Of a stretch of 64,000 bases of DNA, positions 34,749 through 46,717 are shown piece by piece. Numbering within the stretch: the stretch's first letter is position 1; every line of letters starts with the position of its first letter. The translations under genes and the position numbers were made by a program. The notes under the pieces were generated by a model. It was not told where the DNA came from, did not search any database, and was given only the letters and a program-made list of their open reading frames with translations. Origin of the DNA: Arthrinium phaeospermum. Lineage: Eukaryota > Ascomycota > Sordariomycetes > Amphisphaeriales > Apiosporaceae. Where the stretch lies: assembly GCA_006503535.1 (NCBI GenBank), contig QYRS01000004.1:2604001-2668000 (forward strand). Reading direction: 5' to 3'.

Positions 34749-37590
34749 GGTGTGGATAGACAATATGACAACTAGTGGTCTTGAACAACTACAGTTGACA
34801 AGGCCCACTGAATTGCCAGATTCGTGTTCAGGAAACACCAACTGCGATCTGATGTGGGAAAAGGAAGTGGTAGTGGTAGTGTGCAGTGGTAGTGAAGGTC
34901 GCTGGCTGATGGAGCCCGTGTTAACTGCATGGGTTGCCTAGGGAAAACATACCCATCACATATCGAGGCCAACCTTTCCAATCCTCGTAGATGGTAGGCA
35001 ATCCAGTTGCCCTCCAAAGCAATCGGCAATCGTCGTTTCGGAAAGGAGCAAATGGGCAATAGCTTGGTTGAAAATATACGGTATGTTATGGACAGCGACG
35101 AATATATCGGGGGGTACTTTAGAAGATCTGGATAAGCCAATTGCCAGAGTCTCGACAGGCTGTCTTCTGCCTGAATCCTGCCTAAGTAAAACGGTCTTCT
35201 CTGGGAAGGATAGATATGATATATCAAAGAATATGTTTGGCAAGGGGGAGAGCGAGCGCCCCGTGGAATGAAAGAAAGGCAAGATTGAGGTCAGGGCGAG
35301 GAAGGTAGGTCTCCTTCACTGCCCACACCAATCTGGCAATCTGGACGTGACGTCTGAAGAGTGGCACTGGCTCCCCTCCTTTAGACTAAGATTGCTAGTT
35401 TCTGGGGGGGAGAGAGAAACAAGAGGGCAAATGGGGGGGTAGCGATTGTAATTACATACAGCAAAGGGTTTTTTCCAATAAGAGTCAAGAAAGCAGTCGC
35501 TTTCCGAGTGATTGTTTTTAGGAGAGAAGGAGGGAGAGATGAAGTCCAGGTCTGTCTGGACGAGCGAATGGATGACCAATACGTATGTTAGCCACCACCT
35601 CCAGTGTATCGGGACGTCTCTGCAGATCGGGCACGGAGCAAGAGGGTTAAAGTTATCGGTAGGCTGCGACCGTTGAGTTTGCTCTATGATGCGCTCGTCT
35701 CCTGTGAGGCCATGCGCGTACAGAAGACTGGCGGATGAGTGAGCAAGGTTCTCTCGGTGTTCGTCCAAGTCCAGATAGCAACAATGCGTGCAAGCGAAGC
35801 AACAAGATGGCTGGCTTCGTGGTTGTCTGTCTGTCGCCTTCGCAGATTCGTAGGCCCTTTCTTCGAGATTGCGATAATGGAAGTGTGTACTGCAAGTGGG
35901 CCCTTTCTAGGGGATGCACCACCCACGCCTTAGCCCAAGGTTGGAACCCCAGGGCCTGGTACCTCGTCTGCTCTTTGGCCTTTCCCGCCTATGTTCCGAC
36001 TCCTCCCTACCGATGCGGGATGGCTATTGGTGCAGGCGGTGGTAGTGTACGGGAATCTGCACAAAATACTGTGCTTACTGAGGAGTGGAGGCGGGGTGCC
36101 AGAGACACACACGCCTGCATACATCATCTACAACTTGACAATTGTTGACCGATTTCGTGCCGCCTGTGCTACGCGCATGCACTTGCATTTAAAGTATCGC
36201 GGCCGAGATCTTGCCCTATAATTCACTTCAAGAATGACACGGTCAAGTTGCTGAGGTATACTCTCTTATTCGGGAAACTGCCTGATATATTCGCAAGAGC
36301 AATTTAGAAGCGAGTGGAATTATGAATTAAGAGCAAAAGGTCCCAAGGTAGGTTAGCGCTCTCAAGGTAGACTGTTTATTGCCGTCACGATAGGATATGT
36401 TGAATTGTGCAAGTCTAACCTCATAGACCACGATAGGTATCAAACACAACTTCCCAAATGCACAGTCCAAGGTGCGAGTTGAGACCAACATAATTTATAT
36501 ATAAGCCGACCCGTGCTCGACGCCTTCGTTTTCCCCTGCGCACACCCACGCAGGATACCCCCATATAGGGCAGGCGCTCGCATATACGGCAACCAAGAAA
36601 ACACCAAAGAACGATGCTCGAGGAGAGAATACGGTGACATTTTGGTGTTTCTGTGCAGCAGTAAGAGGAGCACACAAATTTATATTTAAGTGAAACCATC
36701 AGTCAGTCCAACGCAGGTGGGTTTCAAATCTCGAGAGTTATGGCCAGCTGAACAATCACCTACAAGAAATGCCGATACAGCTTGACATGTAATACCGGTA
36801 GGCGCACGAAAAGGGGAGAATATGTCTATGCCTCCGACCATTCATCGAGCGGAAGTATGTTTGTCTGCACTTATATACTTGCACTGCAATTGATTTGCTC
36901 AGTCAATTTATTGGTTCAAAATGATGGATGGATCGATGGCGGGGAGCTCAAGATGGCCAGTACTGGGCTTGAAAAAGTCCCAGACTCCAGCTATTATGTA
37001 AGGGCCTCCCCCTCCAAAAAAGACCTGGCAGGCCTATGAGCAAGGTAGGTCTGAGGTAGGCATGGTACGTACTGGGGCCGGGAGTAGTGGTGGTCAAAGT
37101 GGGCGCTCGCGCCGGGCGGATTGAGAGTTGCGATTCCCGTTTCTCCAAAAAGTCAGACCAGTCGAGTTAAACAGTCGTCTTCCAGACAAGAAGCAGTCGA
37201 CAGTTCCTGCTTTCCCTCCCCCGCAAGCACCCAGCCTAACAGTTAACATTGCCCGAATACTCTGCAGCGGAAAAGGGAATCACAGTCATGCTAGCGATCA
37301 AGCTGTCTGCATTGTTTTTGCCCTTCTTCCCCTTCTAATCCCTCCTCGACCAAGCGAGTTCGATCGAGTTCGCTTCCCGCGTCGGAGCGACGCAGGCCAT
37401 TCTCCCTCTCCCACGAACACGAACCCTCATCGTCGTCGCACCTTGTATACCTCTCGATACACTCGAATTCCACCCCCTCAGACCCCTACGACCATCTAAA
37501 CCGCTTAACCGCCCACATTCCCTACGTTCCCAGCTCGTTCGGGGCCAATTCGACGAGCAATCCAACACGACCTTGTGCCGCTCGAAGCAA
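34749..37590. other. 2.8-kb divergent promoter region
   Basis: Lies between the start codons of the C-x2-C membrane protein (minus) and the Cti6-like gene (plus). No gene recognised. The last about 450 bases before 37591 are C-rich with CCTCCC/CTTCCCC tracts, likely the leader of the Cti6-like gene. The other short frames are overlapping and unconvincing. Confidence 0.5.
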
Positions 37591-39908
37591 ATGGCTGGCA
37601 CCTCGCCCACTCGACGGTCTTCACGGGCGCGAACAACCCAACCACAATCACAGCACTCCTCCTCAGCTTCCAGCGCATCTGGGCGTGCCGAGCGCACGAC
37701 TAGAGCCTTTACAAAGAACGGATCACCCCAGAAGTCCACGGGCAGTGGTTCACTCTCGTCCGAACCGCCCGAGGAATCGACCGTGACCACGGCCAGTACA
37801 GACGACTTAGCCCCCCTTCTTCGACGACGTAGCACGCGTGTCAAAGACGAGGATCGCGAGAAGCAGCCCAAGGGCGAGCATCTCGACATGGCCAATACAA
37901 GCGATGACAACGAAATACAGGAGGACGACGAAGCCGTTCGCTGCGTCTGCGGCTTCGAAGACTACCCCGGCCCACCGCCCCTCGACGAAGACACCAAGAG
38001 CCATGCCCTCAAAGATTCGATTGATCTTGAACCCATCTTCTCCATTGACATCACTGAGGACCTGGGCGGATTTTTTGTCCAATGCGATACGTGCAAGGTG
38101 TGGGAGCACGGCCTTTGTGTCGGCATCGTCACGGAGGAATCCTCCCCCGACAACTACTACTGCGAACAATGCAGGCGGGACTTGCATAAAATCTATACCG
38201 CAAGCAATGGGTAAGCATACTATACTTAGTTCTTATTTCGAAAGCCATGGCTTCGCAATGGCTTCGTCGGCTTCATTGGTTGCACTTTGTCGCTCAGCCG
38301 TGGCGGAGCAACAGTGAGATTGAAGAGGATCGAGTGTCGGCGCGCCCGTCGATCACGCATCTCTCCCCTCCTCTCTCCAATGCCCACTGGGGACCCTGTC
38401 TTTGTGTGCTGCCTGTTTGAACATGCAACCAACACTCCATGCACTCCAGCCTACGACACCACGCTTTTTAACCCCTGTTTTTTATCTTGCCCTCCTAACA
38501 GTGCGCAATGCTAACATCATGGCGCCCCGCAGTCAAAAGTACTCCATATACCTTCCCATCCACCGACCTTCACGAAGCACCTCTCGAGCCGCATCGGCTG
38601 CTACCCATGGCACGCGGTCGCCCAAAAGCAGCGAGCGCAAAAGTTCGCGCGCCTCGGCATCGGCGGCAGCGGCGGCGGCGTCTCATAAACGGCGCTCAAC
38701 TATGAACAGCCGTGATGCTGCGTATGATGAAGAAGAACAGCTGCGACGAGCCATCGAAGCCAGCAAGGAAGATGCAATCCCTGAGGAATTAGAAGGCCTC
38801 GGGCGCCGACCAAAGCGAGGTCGAGACGAAGAAGAAGAGTGCGTAGTCGTAACTCCTCCCGCGAGGCTTCTGAAACTAACCCCGTTGCAGTAGGCAAAGC
38901 GAGAGCATCATCAAGAGGCAAAGAACCAATTCCAAGTCGCCATCCCCCTCCGCAGACCAACCGCCTATGGAGAGCCGCGAAGAGTCAGAAGACGAGTCCA
39001 GCACAAGGAACGGAGTTTCAAAGAAGTCCTCGCGAAATAACGTTCGCAACCAGCGCGAAAAGACGGAAAGGGAAGAGCGCCGCGAAGAGCAGGAGCGTAA
39101 GCGGGTGGAAGCTGCCAATAAGCGCAAAGGCCGCGCTGAGCGCCGACGAGCCGACGGTATGACCGCTGCAACCACCACCATCACTGCCAAGTTACACAAC
39201 ACTAACGTTCAAGTGAATTTAGATTCCGACCCCTCAGATGAGATGCCTTCTTCAACCCGTGCCGCAGTGAGCCGGACGACCGAATCTGTGCAACCCCCGG
39301 ATCCTCCCGTTTCATCGCAACCAGCTCCGGATACCCCGCCCGCCAATCCTCCTCCATCAGCTTCCCATAAGAAGAAGGCGGCACCGCAACCAAGGAAAAA
39401 AGGAAGAAACCAATATACCAAGGACCGTGATACCCACGAACACGAAGACTCGCCGGCCCGGTCCATGTCCCGCGATATAGCACGGAACCAAGACGACCAT
39501 CACGTGGCCCACACCAAGCCTTCCATCAATGAACCGCACAACAAGCATCCCAACAGTAAAGCAAAAGGCGGCATGAGCTCCAAAATCACCATGAGCGATT
39601 TGAAGCGGCGTGCGAATAACATATTGGAGTTCATCAGCAGGACGCAGGTCGAATTAGCCAATGAGCCATTATCCGAAAAGAACAGCCCCCATCAAAGGGC
39701 TACGGATGACGGGACTGCAGCTGATCTGCCACCGATACGTGTTAACGGCACTCAGTCTTCCGACGAAAAGGACTGCCGGGATCTAACAACCACAAAACTT
39801 ACGACGTCGGCAGTGCCATCGAAGGACTTCAAAGACATGACGTGCGTGGAAATGATGGATTCGTTAACGAGAGACTTGGTCAAATGGCAGAAGGAGTTCG
39901 CCACATGA
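37591..39908 (+). CDS. cti6: PHD-finger protein, Cti6-like (Rpd3L histone deacetylase complex)
   Basis: Likely reader subunit of the Rpd3L histone deacetylase complex, acting in the nucleus. Exons 37591-38210, 38533-38838 and 38891-39908 give 647 residues. Introns are 322 bp (gtaagc...ccgcag) and 52 bp (gtgcgt...ttgcag, with an actaac branch site). The PHD finger starts at C118 (RCVCGFEDY) and continues FFVQCDTCKVWEHGLCVGI and NYYCEQCRRDLH, giving the Cys4-His-Cys3 set. There is an insert of about 40 residues between the first CxC and QCDTC, which I recall from other filamentous-fungal Cti6-like proteins. The conserved QKYSIYLP segment and DEEEQLRRAIEASKEDAIPEE follow, then a highly charged coiled region (about REKTEREERREEQERKR) and a C-terminal helix ending DLVKWQKEFAT. 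The start is the first ATG; an upstream TTG opens the same frame six codons earlier. The Cti6 assignment is by domain and motif order. Confidence 0.87.
38242..38253. repeat. 12-bp perfect palindrome AAGCCATGGCTT in intron 1 of the Cti6-like gene
   Basis: A self-complementary 12-mer about 30 bases downstream of the 5' splice site of a long intron. A related CAATGGCTT follows. It might be a protein-binding site or chance. Confidence 0.6.
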
Positions 39909-40886
39909 CCAGGCATATTCGACATGTTTAGTCTTTGGGGATAGTTCTTGTGTTACTCATTGGCGTTCCGTATAGGTCTTGGTACCATGCCAGATCTTGG
40001 TGTCTCCTGCATTTACAAGGCGTTGATAAGCTGGGCCGCCGGGGGTGGAGGGGGCCACAATGTTCGAATAGGCCGATCGAATGGGTCATATGACGGTGTC
40101 TACGGAGTTTTCTTTTCCTCTTTTTTTATCAAGCGTACAATACCACGGGTGTTCTGATTAAGGTACTCGGTTTCGATTTTCTGGAGGAGACCTCGGTTTA
40201 TTTTATCAGTGCAAGGGGCGGCGCAGCTTTCGAGTAACAGGCCGAGTTGCGGATCGCGAAAGAGGAGGAACCATTTTGATAGGGAGTTTCAGTGTTGCAT
40301 ATAGGACGAGGGCAAGGGACTGTTTGTAAATAATCTTGTTTGTGCGTTTGTATCTATCTATCATAGCTAGTCTCTTAATGCGACGCCATGCGCATTCTCA
40401 AGTGTACCATCCTCTGCTTTCTTGTCACAGAAGTTGCCTTGTCGTTAGCAGGCCGGTTGTATATGGCAAGGGACCCGTTATCATTTAGCTGCCTCTGGGT
40501 GATGATGACCTCATCGTGGGCTCAAATAGAACTTGGTGGGCGCAGGCTGTGACGTGAAGTCTAGCCAACCCCTGTCTGGCTGAAGGACTCCCGTTCTCAA
40601 TCATCTTGATAAACAGATAACACTAGACTTAGAAGGATATCATAGCCGAGAAGTGAGTAAACGAGTGGTTTCAGACTCTCCCGGCCGTGTTGATGTTTTT
40701 AAAGTTAAAGCGGCCAATACGGCTCATATTATGTCTAAATTTATATTGTAGATATAACATATGTATCCAACTGAAATACCGAATCACATTTTCCGTTACA
40801 ATTCCCTTCTCTCCAACCCACCATTGAAACCTTTTTAAAACCTGACATGTGCTTTGGCGAATTTATACATGCTGCAATACGCCCTC
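39909..40886. other. Convergent intergenic region (two 3' ends)
   Basis: Holds the 3' untranslated regions of the Cti6-like gene and of the first permease. It becomes AT-rich toward 40,600-40,880. No gene or RNA recognised. Confidence 0.6.
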
Positions 40887-43005
40887 TTATACCGTGCCTA
40901 CCTTGTCCATTGAGGACCCTCTCTCCAATTTGTCCCCGGTTGGCTCAGTGCTGCTTTTCGAGATGTCAACTCCAGGGTGCGCCCGCAGGTCTTGGTGAAG
41001 CATATGGTGCTCAATGTTGATTTTAGGCCCCTTGAACCACTTGCGGGCATCCACGAAATACCATACAACAATGGCCAGCATAGGAGCGCCCTGGGATAAG
41101 ACGAGATTAGCGAGTTACTCTGGGACGAAGGAAATATTCGGAATATGCTTACGTATACCAGAGCCGTCCAATTCATCATGTCTGGCGTCAGGTCGTCGCC
41201 CGTCACCGTCGGGAAACACAAGATGGGCATCATGACCAGCACGAACGTCCACGAGATGACGCCGGACGGCAGGCTGAAGCGGCCGAGGTGCCAGGGCCCG
41301 CGCCGGAAGTTGTTGCGGATGAAGACGGTCTTGATGAAGATCGGGGTGGTGATGGCGACGTAGGAGGCGATGGCGCCGATGGAGAAGACGGCGCTGATGG
41401 CGACGCCGCCGAACACCAGGAAGTTGAGCGCCAGGCCCAGGACCGTGTTGAACCAGACGGCGTTGACGGGCGTGCGCGTGTGCCGGTTCACCCGCTTGAG
41501 CGCGCGGCTCAGCACGCCGAAGCAGTCGTCGCGCGCGTAGGCGAAGCAGACGCGGCTCGCGGCCACCATGCAGCCGGCCCCCATCATGAAGGCGCAGACG
41601 ATCGTGAGGCCCAGGACGGCGAGGGCCACGGGCTCGGGGAGTATTTGCATCAGGTACGCGGCCCAGGGTTGGCCCTGTAGGATCGGTGTATGGTCAGCAA
41701 CCTGACAGCATATATGCGAATTACTTTTGTATCAGCTCACCAAATCGGAGTTCATGGCTGCTTCCACATCCTGGATGGTATACGCGATAACGAGATTGAG
41801 GAAGAAACCCAACACGGATCCGGAAACCGCAGTCATGATGATGGAGCGGGGCGTTGCGATGGCGGAATTGGTACACTCTTCTGCCAAATGAAACGATGCG
41901 TCTTTTGGGTGATAGAACATTAGTATACCGCGGTCACTCAATACGTAGAAGAGACGGTAAACTCGGGTACATGTACTCACCGTATCCAGACATAGTCCAG
42001 ATGATGGCCAAGAAGCTCATCATAACAGCAATGCCATCCGGGAAGTCGGTGAAGTTTTGGATTCCCCAGGCAAACTCATTTGATCGGAATTTCGGGTCCG
42101 TTATGCATGCTGCCGGTATGATAATGATGGTGATCACGAGGCATATGATATTGATGACGGTGCCGACGGAGTTGAAATTGGCAACCCATTTCGTCGGCAT
42201 GCTCCCAATCATACCGTGGATGATCATGATGAGCGCCGTCAGCAAGAAAGTCTGCCAGTTCGTCGGGACATAGCCCGGGTTAGTAATCGAGGCAGCGGCC
42301 AGGATCATGGAGGCTGGCAAGATGTCAGCCGCGGTATGCGACTCCTAGGATCTAGCCCCTGGAATGAAGAAGGGGAAGGGGAGTACGCACCGCAGCCGTA
42401 ATCGACACTGGGGGCTCCAGTGACCTGTACTAGCCAATTACTCCAACCTGTGATCCAAGCAGCAAAGGGGCCATACTTGGGACCGGCCAGAACAGCGGCA
42501 GCATAGTACAGTCCTCCTGAAGTCGGCATGGAGGAGGCCAGCTCTGCCATGGATGCTGCTACCTGTGCACAACGTCAGCCCCTGTGAGCGCAGTGGGTGC
42601 TTGGTATAAGTGGCTACTGAATACTAACACAGAGAATGAACACGACGGACAGCAACCATCCCCAAGTATTGGCAGCGGGCCCAGCTTCAAGTCCGGCGAA
42701 AGTCAGTAACATTCCGTCGGTGTGTATAAACGCCCATAACTGGATCCCGCTGTGTGTGTGTGTGTCACCATACCGTAGCCAATACCATAGGACATGGTTG
42801 TGCCGATACTGGGCAATAGGCCCATGACTGCAAAACTGACAGCAAATGTGGTCCAGGCCGAGAACTCCCGCTTGAATTCCTGCTTATACCCAAGAGCGGC
42901 CAACGCGGCTTCGTCCTCGGACATCTCGGCCAGATGGTCCGGGATGTCGCCATTGCTGAGCACGGTAGTCACCGGCGGAGGGTGTGCATCTTCGACGGCG
43001 GTCAT
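40887..43005 (-). CDS. APC-superfamily amino acid/choline-type permease (ACT family, Uga4/Hnm1-like)
   Basis: Twelve-helix plasma-membrane transporter; substrate likely GABA, choline or another amino acid, not decidable here. Seven exons (43005-42774, 42684-42629, 42562-42391, 42313-41981, 41901-41741, 41674-41153, 41090-40887) give 559 residues. The six introns are 62-89 bp; the first and fourth use AAG acceptors. The reading frame closes at every junction. Family landmarks: a cytosolic N-terminus with EAALAALGYKQEFKREFS, SYGIGYAGPAANTWGW in TM1-2, ASMAELASSMPTSGGLYYA, SGYDASFHLAEECTNS across the exon 4/5 junction followed by ATPRSIIMTA, and FAYARDDCFG. The C-terminal tail after KWFKGPKIN is about 45 residues and hydrophilic. 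The 5' part of intron 1 contains a (GT)n run. A second permease of the same family lies at 51440-53260 on the same strand, but the motifs differ enough that this is not a recent duplication. Confidence 0.93.
42751..42765. repeat. (TG)n microsatellite inside permease intron 1
   Basis: Seven and a half TG units close to the 5' splice site of intron 1 of the minus-strand permease. On the coding strand it reads (CA)n and ends CACAG, an acceptor-like string too close to the donor (about 24 bases) to be used. Confidence 0.85.
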
Positions 43006-46000
43006 GGTGGCCGGGCGAATGTAAGCTCACAACTTAACGGTGTGTCTTAAAGGAAGGAACATGGACTAATAGGTAAGTCGGAACAATTTTGGCCTTGGAA
43101 GGATAATGAAAGTGTGAAGTGTACGCCGGAAGAAAAACTGTCTCATAATTGCTTGGACAAGTGCGGAGAGTGCGTATGTATGGTAGGTATTGGGCCCGGG
43201 TGGTTTATCATAAGCAGTCAAGATAACCATACACCACACATGATAGCTGCGTGTGATGCATGCTGCGCTGCATGAGGGCGGCCCATACTTGGCGAGGCGG
43301 GCTACTGCTACATGCAGATGGCTTCGACGAAATGGACATGCCGATAGTGCTGGGGTCCCTTGGATCTCTATCATGTATCTGTCATGGGTGAGCCGCCCAA
43401 TCAAATTCACAGGTGAGTTCAGTCTCACAAGATGGGGGGTACGTCGCATTTATTCGGCCCCGGGCCAACTTGTCGCTTAATGGGCTCTGCATGTCAACAG
43501 TAGCACTCCGTTGTAGTGCTAAATGATCATAGGCCGGTGAGCAAGCCTGGTCATGAGCTTGTATGAGCCTATATGAGCCTATATGAGCCTATACTCCGTG
43601 TGAACGCTCTTGGGGGGTGTTCGGGTTGTAGGTCTTAGCCCAGTGGCGTCCGTGTCTGGGATGGACCTGCCTACCTAGTCTTCTCGGGAGGGGGCCGGGC
43701 CGTAACAAGCTCATACAATGGCAGGCAACTCTGTTTTTGGCGGAGAGCTCAACGAAAAAGGCATCCGGGAGGCAACGGATAACTAGGTAGTTTCTGTGAG
43801 TGGTACTTGGTGTTACTAGATGTGTATTTGCTTACATTGGCCATGGATATGCCAGGTACGTCTAGATAGTCCTAGAACACGACTCACTACTCGCCCATAA
43901 TCGTCGCATTCCGAACACCAACATCGGCCTTCATTTCAGGAATTCGGCGTCATTGTTCTTATCTCTGTTACCCATGTTGAAAGAAGTCTCGCCAAGCATC
44001 CCACCAAGCGCCACCTCCAGAGATCTCGAGGCCAGGACCAGGAACAAGCCGGGGTTCTTATCGCAGCTTACCCCACATCCCGAGATGCCAAACTGGGGTG
44101 ATGACGATGGGGCCGCTGCACAAGTCTGTATGTACTTGTTAGCTTGCGTATACGAAGTATATACAGGCCCCCTTCCCCTTATCATCCTCCTCCATCATGT
44201 GGGCCTATGCATCTCAGGAAATACATCATACCGCCCCGTGCAACTGGATTTAGCTGAATCTCAATTTCGTTCTCCAAAGGCGATCATCAAATACTTGCGC
44301 ACACTCTTTCACAAACTCCGAAGAAGGGTCGTCGCGGGTTCTTAACCGATCCCTGCCCACCGACGCGCTGCCTATCATAACTTCCACTGACGACAAGACG
44401 TTGGGCAGGATGTCATTCGCATGTAGCGGCCTTCTTGCTCTAGTCAAATGTTTGAGAATATAGCAGCGGTATTGCTGGACGAATGGCCTATTCGTCGCCC
44501 AGTTCTCAGACAGGCCTCGAGGCTTCACTTGGGACGAATGTTTTTTTCTTTCTAGAAGAGTTTTGGTAATCGTATTCTCGCCTTTATATTTAGCGCTCAA
44601 CTGTGCTTTGCGTTGTTCCACCATGCTGTTGGCATGACGTCGTGGGAGATATCGTATACCCTTCTTCGCCCGCATGCGCGTTACTGTATATGGTGTCTCG
44701 TCATTTTTTACGACCTTGGTGCTTGCGAGCATTCATGAATGAAGGAGGAACGTTTCAAATGTGGAGAGAGGGTCTGACAGGATGCATATGACGAGCCTTT
44801 TGGGCCCCTTCGCTCAAGGCTACTGAGAGATGCAAGTCTTACACGATAGCAATGACTAAGCAGAACACCAGAATGGCAATCGCCGCTAAGGTTGAGTGCG
44901 ACGCATTCTTGCCTCGCTCTACATCACATATTTGGAACAACAGTTCTTGTCTGATCATTTGGGAGACCATAGGACTCGTAGTTTCGCCCTCTGCTTCCTA
45001 TGTAGACTGAGGGATATACCCCTCCGAGGTGAGAGATAAGTGACGTGGAGATTCGAGGCACACCGAGGCAGAATGTTAGGTATGTTGGAGACGTCGATCC
45101 CACGCGCCGATGATTGGCCAGAACTATAGATACCTGATCGCGTGATGTCAATCGCTGGAGCTCTGGTTCTGAGTAAATTTACTGACCGACATGTTATACA
45201 CAGACGGCTCCTGGTGGCTGGTGTTGCTGGCAATTTCGCAGAAAAGGAGCACGTATAGGTGCAGGGATATGACCTATACATGCTAGGTAAGGTGATATAT
45301 TCCACCTACCTACCTTGGTTTGGCAGTGGGAAGTTGTGAGCCAGTCGGTCCCTGCAAAAGCTATTAATACGGCTGAAACTCGAGTTTCCCATGATTCACC
45401 ATGGAGTTTTGTTTTTTTGCTTCTTTTCTGCCACTCTATCGGGGATTCCCGCAAGTCTACGACACAAAACCGATGCAGATATGGGTCCCCTTCTTGTTTT
45501 GTATTGCCTTGCCAGGTTGCTTGTCCATGCTATTCGTCGCTTCATCCTAGTCGCCGGTGTATTGGTGCACCATGCTCTCGGGAATGGCACCTCGCAGTAC
45601 CCACATATATTGATTTTATGTATGCAGGTGGGTGTTCGCACATGTACCGCTACGTGTGGCAGCAGGTTGGGAGCGCGGCCGCTGGAGGCATCTCCGCCAA
45701 GGTGGAGAGGAAGCCGAGGGCCAATTTGTCGACACCGAAAGTTTGGGGCTTGTAAAGATGACATTGTTTCTCCAGCATGAGGGGTTAACCCAGTCGTGCC
45801 TAATAGCAGATGGGGCACTGATTGGCTCGTTCTAGCCCAGAAGTCCTAGAGGATTGAGGCCAGAGGAGGCAAGAGGAGGGCCGGAGGAGACGAGAAGAGG
45901 GAAACAATCAAAACACGGGCTGGCTGGCGTGGTGTTTGCGTGCACTAATAAGCGACAACCAAGGATGACGCATGGACTGCAGCGGTAGCTTGGGCAGATT

Positions 46001-46717
46001 GCTAGCTAGCCGTGACCAGCAAAGCAAGACTGTAACCACGTTGCCCGAAGAACAGGACTAGAACAGACTCGTCCCCAGGGCATTGGGTACAGTCAGGCTG
46101 TTAGTCAGGTGCTGGTATTCCTGGTTTCGCCTGATGTCTGGTGAGACAAAAGACAAACGTGCCTGCGTCTGCTGCGTCTGCATCATCTCATCGTTCTCGT
46201 AATTTGCATTGTTTTTAACCTGCTTCAAAGCTTCTCAATAAGAATACTGCGCTAGTTGGCCTAAGGTTTTTGATGACAGGTCTCCTTATCGGTTATCATT
46301 ATCAAATACATAGCCCAGGAGGAGCCAGACTCAATGCAAGATTGAGAGGTTCGCGGCGTCCCCTTTCCAAGAAATTACACTGACCTGCAACCCCCCGGCG
46401 TGCCGAGACAAAAGCCCCGACCATACCTCATTAAGCCCGACCAACGTAACCAAACCTACCTGACTTGACAAGTCACAACTGAGAAGGACGACTTCGTTCC
46501 AACCAAACAGCAAACATACGTACGCTGCAACCGCCAATCAACACAAAAAGAAGGACGACAAGGGGTTTTCATACATACCACCAACTATCCAACCACTCGG
46601 CGGTCATCATCGTCATTCATGCCTCGCGGTCTAACTCAGTCCTTCCCGCAAATCTCCTGAGGCTGCCTGGGACGTAATCGAGCAGCTCCCCCAACAGGCT
46701 GATCGCGCGTCGGCGCA
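43006..46717. other. 3.7-kb divergent promoter region between permease and EFR3
   Basis: No gene recognised. Frames at 43953-44345 (+) and 44250-44732 (-) overlap one another and show no family motif. A perfect tandem decamer (TATGAGCCTA x3) lies at 43562-43591. The right 0.9 kb is probably the EFR3 promoter and leader. The left end is the permease promoter. Confidence 0.5.
43562..43591 (+). repeat. Tandem decamer TATGAGCCTA x3
   Basis: Three perfect 10-bp units about 0.55 kb upstream of the permease start; an imperfect partial copy (CATGAGCTTG) precedes them. The period of one helical turn would suit stacked binding sites, but no factor is known. Confidence 0.85.

Noticed and set aside
44250..44732. 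160-codon minus-strand frame in the permease-EFR3 gap
   Set aside because: No family motif, overlapped by a + frame, and no convincing splice or promoter context; may be chance.
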